A stretch of DNA of 14,372 bases from Xanthobacteraceae bacterium (GTDB taxonomy: Bacteria > Pseudomonadota > Alphaproteobacteria > Rhizobiales > Xanthobacteraceae). The stretch covers positions 1-14,372 of the forward strand of contig JASHRR010000740.1 in assembly GCA_030037185.1 (NCBI GenBank), read 5' to 3'. How positions within the stretch are numbered: position 1 is the first letter of the stretch; the number at the start of each line of letters is the position of its first letter. The position numbers were made by a program, and so were the translations under genes. Below, in pieces: positions 1 through 5,165 of this stretch. The notes beneath the pieces are model-generated. The model was not told where the DNA came from, made no database searches, and saw only the letters and a program-made list of their open reading frames with translations.

Positions 1-121
1 CGACGGCTGGAACACCCTTTCCACAAAGCTTATTGATCAGCCGATTGACCTCGCAGCTTGATCAGCTATCTTCAAAATGCCGGAGATTGCGCCGCCAAAA
101 AATTCCAACCAACTTCGCGAC
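1..121. repeat. Left arm of a 121-bp inverted repeat (IS256-type 3' end)
   Basis: The reverse complement of this segment matches 331-451 with about 9 mismatches in 121 positions, counted by eye. The arm includes the last 19 codons of an IS256-type transposase and the non-coding end of the element beyond its stop codon. The two arms are separated by 209 bp. The arrangement is what remains when two copies of the same element lie in opposite orientation, or when one element has been partly inverted. The left copy continues outside the window. Confidence 0.9.
2..61 (+). pseudogene. C-terminal end of an IS256-family transposase (runs in from outside the window)
   Basis: Frame 2 encodes DGWNTLSTKLIDQPIDLAA followed by TGA. 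I recognise the ending KPIDQPIDLAA as the C-terminus of IS256/Mutator-type transposases common in rhizobia; that is from memory. Only 19 codons are visible, so I cannot tell whether the copy to the left is intact. A second copy of the same end lies inverted at 391-447, with P in place of L at the tenth residue. Confidence 0.65.
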
Positions 122-176
122 GGTGCCCGTTAGACAAAAGCGGGAATTCTCCAATGAATCGGGTGCGGGTTAGACA
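122..176. repeat. Two 15-bp direct repeats, GGTGCSSGTTAGACA type
   Basis: The sequence at 122-136 (ggtgcccgttagaca) recurs at 162-176 (ggtgcgggttagaca), 40 bp apart and with two differences. The pair sits just inside the left inverted-repeat arm. It could be element-end sequence or recombinase-binding repeats. I do not recognise the element it belongs to. Confidence 0.5.
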
Positions 177-221
177 CTTGGTTGAAGACATATCATCTTG
201 ATTTTGCAGATATAAAAATCT

Positions 222-266
222 GACTCTGACTCCGTTAATCTTGGTTCGAATCCAGGTCCCCCAGCC
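222..266 (+). tRNA. tRNA-Gln(CUG) 3' fragment, probable attachment-site remnant
   Basis: The segment reads as the 3' half of a tRNA. It has the anticodon loop with CTG and the 3' anticodon-stem strand TCCGT. A T-arm follows, stem CTTGG/CCAGG around TTCGAAT (240-256). It ends with the 3' acceptor strand TCCCCCA (257-263), G at the discriminator position and CC. G73, a terminal A72 and a CUG anticodon fit bacterial tRNA-Gln. The 5' half, including D-arm and 5' acceptor strand, is missing: the upstream bases are AT-rich and unrelated. It cannot be a working tRNA. Short 3' tRNA copies like this are the usual mark of integrase attachment sites. Confidence 0.75.
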
Positions 267-330
267 GCTTGAAATTGTTAGATTATCTGCCGAATCGTCT
301 TAGAACCGGATAGGCCAGTTGGGAGGTCCC

Positions 331-451
331 GTCGCGAAGCCGGTTGGAATTTTTTGGCGGCGCAATCTCCCGCGTTTTAAAAATAGCTGATCAAGCTGCG
401 AGGTCAATCGGCTGATCGATAGGCTTTGTGGAAAGGGTGTTCCAGCCGCCG
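331..451. repeat. Right arm of the 121-bp inverted repeat
   Basis: This is the inverted partner of 1-121. The differences cluster in the stretch just beyond the transposase stop codon and at a few codon positions, so the copies have diverged somewhat since duplication. The arm ends at about 451, almost exactly where an oppositely oriented internal transposase fragment begins, so a rearrangement junction lies at about 451-455. Confidence 0.9.
391..447 (-). pseudogene. Second, inverted copy of the IS256 transposase C-terminal end
   Basis: The minus strand encodes GWNTLSTKPIDQPIDLAA and then TGA at 391-393. The upstream part of the transposase is not in the same orientation. The DNA directly above 451 carries an internal transposase fragment on the plus strand instead. 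The fragment is therefore dead. Confidence 0.65.
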
Positions 452-454
452 ACC

Positions 455-622
455 GCCGTCGCTGACAGTTTGGAGGAAGCTGGCGACCGACTCTTCACCT
501 TCACGCGCCTGCCGCCAAGCCAATGGAAGAGTGCACGCACCACCAACGCGATCGAGCGGCTGCACGAGGAATTCAAGCGAAGGATCAAGACGCAAACCGT
601 GCTGCCATCCGCAGACGCGGCG
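455..622 (+). pseudogene. IS256-family transposase, internal C-proximal fragment
   Basis: The frame starting at 455 encodes about 56 residues (AVADSLEEAGDRLFTF...PSADAA). They include RTTNAIERLHEEFKRR, the conserved C-proximal block of IS256/Mutator transposases, which are normally around 400 residues. The match stops near 622, before the expected tail, and the following codons look unrelated. The fragment points opposite to the adjoining C-terminal piece at 391-447, so the element has been broken and partly inverted. No functional transposase can be made from it. Confidence 0.75.
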
Positions 623-794
623 GTAGGTTCAGCGTCAACCGAGGACCACTTAATTTAAAAGTCTGATCCCCCCGCGAAAGCATCGGCGTGGCCGCATCAA
701 AGCCGACTGCCGGCTGCCCATTTGCGCGACAGAGGGGCCGTTAACACCCAAATGCGGGACTAGCCGTTCAGGCGCGCGCGGGCGGCTATATTGA
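623..794. other. Stretch with no recognisable gene
   Basis: I find no convincing coding region, RNA or repeat here. It separates the IS256 fragment from a short coding-like fragment. Content is mixed, with an AT-rich patch (taatttaaaag) near 651-661. Confidence 0.4.
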
Positions 795-950
795 GTTGGG
801 GCCGCTGTCATCGAAGCTCACGAGGCCCTTGTCGAAGGCGGAGCCCCACTGCGGTCAGCGTTAGATTTTCGCGCGGAGCTACCAGATCGCCTCGACGCTG
901 TTCAGAGCCTGTCATCTGGCACCACCGTCAAAAACGGACCTTCGGCTTAG
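795..950 (+). pseudogene. Coding-like fragment of unknown origin (51 residues)
   Basis: Between stop codons the plus strand encodes VGAAVIEAHEALVEGG, continuing to SSGTTVKNGPSA and TAG at 948-950. Composition is rich in Ala, Glu, Leu and Asp, as in real proteobacterial protein, while the other frames give Arg/Ser-rich nonsense. There is no ATG, and the frame is closed by TGA at 792-794, so this is probably the C-terminal scrap of a gene whose beginning is lost. I do not recognise the family. Confidence 0.3.
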
Positions 951-961
951 ACCCGAATCCG

Positions 962-1357
962 TCATCGACCTGGCGAATCGAGAAACGGATTGGCCTGAAT
1001 TTTTTGATCATCATCGAGCGTCAGGTAGAATTTCTCGGCCGCCGGCTCGAGTTCGCGGACACCGCAAAGTGCTGCGTCTATATCGGCCCCCGCAAGCTTT
1101 GCTGGAATATCAGCGGGGCTCTCGCCGTCACAAACCTTCAGCATGTTTTCGTAGTATTCCTTGGCAGCTCTTCGAGCGCCGCCTTTTGACTGCCGTTTGG
1201 TTTTATCAGATATCGATTGTGGACAGACGGCGATCAAGTCGGGCACCACTGAGGTACAGGGCACCGGGCCGTAGCAAGGCTGCGTCCTGAGCCACGTCCT
1301 CCTCCGCCGCGGGCCGAAAACCACGACGACCAGCAGATGGCGTGACGTTGCTTTCAT
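962..1357 (-). pseudogene. LTXXQ (Spy/CpxP-like) periplasmic protein, probably frameshift-damaged
   Basis: The ORF has an ATG at 1357. Its last 65 or so residues have the pattern of small rhizobial LTXXQ-motif proteins: an AAKEYYENMLKVC helix, then PADIPAKL, then ELEPAAEKFY and LDDDQK, a variant of LTxxQ. Relatives are periplasmic, Spy/CpxP-like chaperones or stress proteins of about 130-180 residues with a signal peptide. Here the N-terminus reads VVVVFGPRRRRTWLRTQ. The next frame over gives FGPAAEEDVAQDAALL, which looks like the original end of a signal peptide, so a frameshift near residue 15 is likely. The region around residue 58 (SKGGARRAAK) also looks shifted. It stands apart from the biosynthetic genes and is probably unrelated. 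The family call rests on pattern, not on a search. Confidence 0.45.
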
Positions 1358-1476
1358 GCGTCTCTCTTTGCACTACTCAGAGTGAGGATAGAGTTACGGG
1401 TATCGGTCATGAGGATGTCCACCACGAATTGGCGATGGAGTTTGATGCTTTCGCCGATCTCGTCCTGCAGGCGATG

Positions 1477-2910
1477 TCAGACGCCCACGTCTGCGACGCA
1501 GATCGCGTCCGAGAACGCGTTCGAGAAAACGTTCGCGGGGTCGAGCTGATGTTTGGCGTCTACGAAGCGCGGGTGCTCGGGGTAGTTCTGCAGGAAGTCG
1601 CGAGGTTGCGCGTAAATGAGCCGCGACCAGGAGCAGCGGCCACCGAAGCGCAAGAGCACGCGCTCGATCTCGAGATAGAGGTTGGTCCGCTCGAGGTCGG
1701 CGACGTACGGCACGTCGACGTACATCACCGCCTGGCCCTTCGGCGGCGCCAGATATCCCAGGTCGTCGGCGCCGACGGGCCGCAGTGCGACGGCGCTCAT
1801 CGCCTGCAGCGGATAGTTCGGCAGCAGAGTCCTCAGCTCTTCGATGACCTCGTCGATGCGGTCGAGTGGCACGGCGTACTCCAAGTTCACGAACGGATTC
1901 GTGGTGAAGGCCGCGTGCAGGCGCGAATCGATCTCGGCGTCGTACCACGTGCACAGCATCTCTTTTCTGTGCGTCGCGAGCAGCTTTTCGCGGCTTTGGT
2001 GGAACTGATTGGCGACGAGGCCTCCCACCATGCGGCGCAAGCGGCGCCACCGCCGCGGGTTGCGCTCGTTGGCAAACGCGACCAGCTTGATGGTGAACGC
2101 GTCGATCGGCGTGACCGTCGATCGACTGCGCGCGAGGACCACCGGACCGTGGATCGGCACCTGGATCTTCGTGAACACGATATCGGCGAGCGGAAACCAC
2201 ATTAGTCTCAAGGAGTAGTACTGCCGTGCCATCTCGGCGAACCGATGGCGCAGCGCGTCGAACGGCAGCGCGCGCTCGTGGACGTACGAATGGTACGGCG
2301 GCACACACCGCAGCGTGACGGCGTAGATGACGCCGAGCGATCCAATGCTGGCAACCGCCGCCTCGAAAAGATGCCGCTCGGCTGGATCCGTCGTCGATCG
2401 CTTCAAGCGCATCAACTCGGATCGTCCATCGGCACGGCCGACGCGTCCCGGCCTGAACACCACGAGCTCGATCTCGTCGACAAGCGAACACATGCTGCCG
2501 CTCTGGATGCAGGTGCCGTGCGTGGCGTTTGCAATTGCGCCGCCGAGCTGAATCGCGTCGACGTTCGGCAGACATGGCAGTGCGAGGCCCGCCTGCTCCA
2601 TATGCGTGTAGAGATCGCGCATCCGTACGCCGGCCTCCGCTCGAATAGTCCGCGCCGCGACGTCCGTTGCCAGCACGCGATCGAGCTGTCCCACCTGCAG
2701 CGACACGTCGTCAGTGACTGCACACGCCGACCACGAGTGCAGCGCACCTGCGGGCTTGATCGTCCGCCCTGCACGGCCGATGTTCTCGACGATGGCGAGC
2801 AATTCGTTGAGGGAACGTGGCGTACAAATATCACGTGGGGTGAAGACGTGGGTTCGGCTCCACGTCGACGATCGGTGCACCGGCGTCAACACGCCGCCGG
2901 CTGCCGCCAA
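1477..2910 (-). CDS. FAD-linked oxidase of the D-arabinono-1,4-lactone oxidase / gulonolactone oxidase family
   Basis: The protein has 477 residues if it begins at the TTG at 2910; GTG codons at 2892 and 2880 are alternatives, and no start has a good ribosome site. The N-terminal half is a PCMH-type FAD-binding domain: PRSLNELLAIV near residue 31, KPAGALHSWS with His58 where covalent-flavin relatives have their GHS histidine, and GGAIANATHGT at 123-133. The C-terminal half is ALO-like, ending HPRFVDAKHQLDPANVF (446-462). Relatives oxidise sugar lactones or polyols with oxygen. The C-terminal HWxK-like motif of the family is changed to CSWSR (426-430), so the substrate may differ. It lies downstream of the cluster past a recombinase remnant, so membership of the pathway is possible but unproven. 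A role oxidising a sugar or terpenoid alcohol would be inference. Confidence 0.85.
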   Translation of the reverse strand: MAAAGGVLTPVHRSSTWSRTHVFTPRDICTPRSLNELLAIVENIGRAGRTIKPAGALHSWSACAVTDDVSLQVGQLDRVLATDVAARTIRAEAGVRMRDLYTHMEQAGLALPCLPNVDAIQLGGAIANATHGTCIQSGSMCSLVDEIELVVFRPGRVGRADGRSELMRLKRSTTDPAERHLFEAAVASIGSLGVIYAVTLRCVPPYHSYVHERALPFDALRHRFAEMARQYYSLRLMWFPLADIVFTKIQVPIHGPVVLARSRSTVTPIDAFTIKLVAFANERNPRRWRRLRRMVGGLVANQFHQSREKLLATHRKEMLCTWYDAEIDSRLHAAFTTNPFVNLEYAVPLDRIDEVIEELRTLLPNYPLQAMSAVALRPVGADDLGYLAPPKGQAVMYVDVPYVADLERTNLYLEIERVLLRFGGRCSWSRLIYAQPRDFLQNYPEHPRFVDAKHQLDPANVFSNAFSDAICVADVGV

Positions 2911-3137
2911 ATCGGCCTCGCCGCGAGCACGAGCGCTTCCCCGCCGACATAAGGCACGCTCAACCGGCGCGTTGGGCGTCCGAATGCGTAGGCGCCGGCA
3001 TAGATCGGGCTAGGCTGAGGGCGGGCGATGGCAGCGGAGCGGCTAAGGTCATCTTCGACGATCTCGACATTGATCCAGCCAAGCTGGCGGGCGACCGTGA
3101 CGGGATCGGCGCGTCGCAGTGGTGGGTCGGCGGACAT
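2886..3137 (-). pseudogene. Serine recombinase remnant with large internal deletion
   Basis: The ORF has 83 codons from the ATG at 3137, starting 22 bp after the kinase stop. Residues 15-35 read VARQLGWINVEIVEDDLSRS. This resembles the resolvase-domain segment of large serine recombinases (A..LGW....VEVIDEDLGRS). It is followed almost at once by SPIYAGAYAFGR, the motif of their downstream recombinase domain (NP.YAGAY.YGR). The hundred or more residues that normally separate these motifs are missing, as are the catalytic serine region and the C-terminal zinc ribbon. It is therefore an internally deleted relic. Its 3' end overlaps the start region of the FAD oxidase by 25 bp in another frame. 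Recognition is by motif memory. Confidence 0.55.
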
Positions 3138-3159
3138 CGAGATCGCTTTCTGCTGATCA

Positions 3160-4515
3160 TCACCGCGCCGATTCGCGCTTCTTTAACACGGCTTCGCGCT
3201 GCAGGCGGCGCACGACCTCTGGCGACACGCCGAGCGCCGCGGACGTCCCGTCAGGGTCGACGGCGCGCAGCGCGGCGAGGGTCCGACCCGACCAGGCGTG
3301 CCAGTCGTCAAGCGTATTCCCCTGTTTGTCCCAATAGCCCTTCGACATGACCAGGGAAGCCACGTAGTAGAGAACCATCGTAAGGAGATCCACCTCCGTA
3401 CGGCAGCGCGCTCGATCACAGTACTTGGCAGCGACGCCTTCGGCGCGGAGGGAGGCGACGAATTCGTCGAGCAGCCGCTGGAGGTGAGCCTCGCGATCGA
3501 CCGTTCGCATACCGATCACCGTGCAGTAGGTGAAGTCCCAGAGCAGCGGCGCCGCGTTGACGGCGCCCCAATCGGTGAAGACGACGTCGGGCGTTGGCGT
3601 CCCTTCAGGTGGCCAGGGCTCGGCGCCTTGCTCTCCACGCGCGTTGAGCTGCCGGGCGATGGCACCATCGTCGAGAAACAGCATGTTGCCGGGACGGCAG
3701 TCACCGTGCACGAGAGTGACGGGGCGATCGCGGAAGTAGTGATCGAGCGCATTCCACAGATCGCGATACCAGGCTGGTGCGGTGCCCCCGAGTGTCGCAA
3801 CAAAGGAAGCGTAGTCGAGGCCGGCGCGTGCCGGGATCCAGCGGGTGCGCGGATCGTTCGCGGTCTTGCCGGCGAACGCCGCGTTCATCCGCGCCACACC
3901 CGCGAGCATCGCTCGAACCGCCGCGATCGGGCTGCCGCGCCAGTCAGCGGGGTTGTAACCGTCGACGTGCTCGAGGACGATGCAAACCCTGTTGAAGGCG
4001 TGGATCGCGTCGGCGAAGTGCACGCGCGGCGTGCGCAGCGGGACGGTCCCGGCGAGGTTGCGGTAAAAGTCGACCTCGCGCGCAACGCCCGGTTCGACGG
4101 CGGCGCGCAGCGCCTGGAGGAACAGCGGCAGTCCGCGCCCGCTCTCGAACTTCAGGAAGACCGGCAGGCTCGACGTGACGCCGGCGCGACGCATGACCAC
4201 GTCCACCGTCGCCGCGGTGCGGTTCTTGTCGGGCTCATTCGCGAGGCCGCCACGACGGCACACTCCGAGAAACGTTGCGTCCGACGGGCAGGCGCCCACG
4301 GCCTGAAGGAGCGCGAAGAGGCGCTCCGGAGAGGCCGCGATCTCCGCGAGGTCGCGCGGGAATCGCAGACGAAGGCCGCTCGCGCCCCAGCGCGCCGCGC
4401 GCTGCTCGAGCCAGATACTCGCCGCGTAGAGCGGGGATAGGAGGACGCGCCCATTCGCGGTCCCGGCGTTCGGGCTCGTCTCGGGCGATCGTCGGCTTGA
4501 GCTCGATGATTCCAT
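3160..4515 (-). CDS. APH-fold small-molecule kinase (aminoglycoside phosphotransferase / EcKL-like)
   Basis: The protein has 451 residues from the ATG at 4515. It has a protein-kinase-like fold: VFLKFE with Lys122 as the likely ATP lysine, EVDFY with Glu147 as its partner, a hinge-like IVLEHV at 179-184, the catalytic loop HGDCRPGN (270-277, base Asp272, Asn277) and the metal-binding TDW (Asp315). Family members phosphorylate hydroxyls of small molecules such as aminoglycosides, choline, homoserine or ecdysteroids. It is longer than a typical APH because of about 110 N-terminal residues before the ATP lysine, a region I do not recognise. Its ATG lies 10 bp after the TGA that ends the remnant of the second fusion gene. 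GAGG overlapping that stop serves as ribosome site. Context suggests it phosphorylates a pathway intermediate or a prenyl or glycosyl hydroxyl; resistance is an alternative. Confidence 0.85.
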   Translation of the reverse strand: MESSSSSRRSPETSPNAGTANGRVLLSPLYAASIWLEQRAARWGASGLRLRFPRDLAEIAASPERLFALLQAVGACPSDATFLGVCRRGGLANEPDKNRTAATVDVVMRRAGVTSSLPVFLKFESGRGLPLFLQALRAAVEPGVAREVDFYRNLAGTVPLRTPRVHFADAIHAFNRVCIVLEHVDGYNPADWRGSPIAAVRAMLAGVARMNAAFAGKTANDPRTRWIPARAGLDYASFVATLGGTAPAWYRDLWNALDHYFRDRPVTLVHGDCRPGNMLFLDDGAIARQLNARGEQGAEPWPPEGTPTPDVVFTDWGAVNAAPLLWDFTYCTVIGMRTVDREAHLQRLLDEFVASLRAEGVAAKYCDRARCRTEVDLLTMVLYYVASLVMSKGYWDKQGNTLDDWHAWSGRTLAALRAVDPDGTSAALGVSPEVVRRLQREAVLKKRESAR

Positions 4516-4525
4516 CCGGTGTACC

Positions 4526-5165
4526 TCAATAGTGGCGTTCGAGAACGAACCATCCGAACGATCGCAGCTTCACGATTCGGCGATGGGCGAATTGAGCCGA
4601 TCCCAAGTCGACTCGACGAGCCTGCGCGTCGCTCGCATCGATCGCACGCGGCGATGTCTCGATTGTGATCGTCATCGGATCCGTGGGAGGCGACGTGATG
4701 CCTTCCATCTCGTGGTCGGTGCCGGCGCTCGTGACGCCGCCACGCCGTGTCGCGTCGCTACCTTCGTGCGATGAAAGAGCCGGCCGAGCCGGACGGCCGA
4801 GCCGGTGCGCAGGAGGCTATCGGGACGCGGGACGTGCGAACACTTGGCGAAGCGCGCGCCGCAGGCGCGGGTCATAGCCGCCGCGACCCCAGTCGAGCCG
4901 CTGGAGCCCTTCGCCGGGCGCTCTCGGATCGAGCAACGTGTCGTACACGGCCCGGCCGCGTCGACGGCGCCCCAAGTCAAGTAGTGCAGGTGGCGTCGCA
5001 CGCCTGACGGCACGTCCTCGCCGGCGTCGAGACGAAAGAAAGCGGCAAGCAGCGACCGCACAGGGGCGTCGCCGGCGGCGAGATGGGCGTTCACGTGCCC
5101 ACCACTCGGTGCCCACCGGCGCGTGGGGGCGCGTCCCGGAGGTTGAGGTTGATGGGCCGGCCACC
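4526..5165 (-). pseudogene. Degraded second copy of the AttH/CrtC-polyprenyl synthase fusion
   Basis: Pieces in several frames align in order with the fusion at 8818-11076. PINLNLRDAPPRAG (about 5156-5115) matches PIDLAVQDLPHASS. TEWW follows at 5110-5099 in the next frame. VNAHLAAGD to LTWGAVDAAG (5094-4951) matches LHGHFTLED to LAWGVTEADG. AVYDTLLDPRAPGEGL to QVFARP (4951-4829) matches LCATLLDPATPADAV. PRPDSLLRTG (about 4827-4798) matches PGPDRLLHTP. After an unassigned stretch of about 180 bp, VKLRSFGWFVLERHY and TGA (ending 4526) match the intact C-terminus LMLRAFGWYVLQRHY. At least three frameshifts and loss of about 1.6 kb, including both aspartate-rich motifs, make it non-functional. 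Confidence 0.8.

Noticed and set aside
1342..2205. Long plus-strand ORF of 287 codons
   Set aside because: It is antisense to the FAD oxidase, which shows clear family motifs. In GC-rich DNA such shadow frames are expected, and its protein has no recognisable motif.
1394..2575. Minus-strand ORF of 393 codons overlapping the FAD oxidase
   Set aside because: It is an Arg-rich shadow in another frame of the same gene with no motif.
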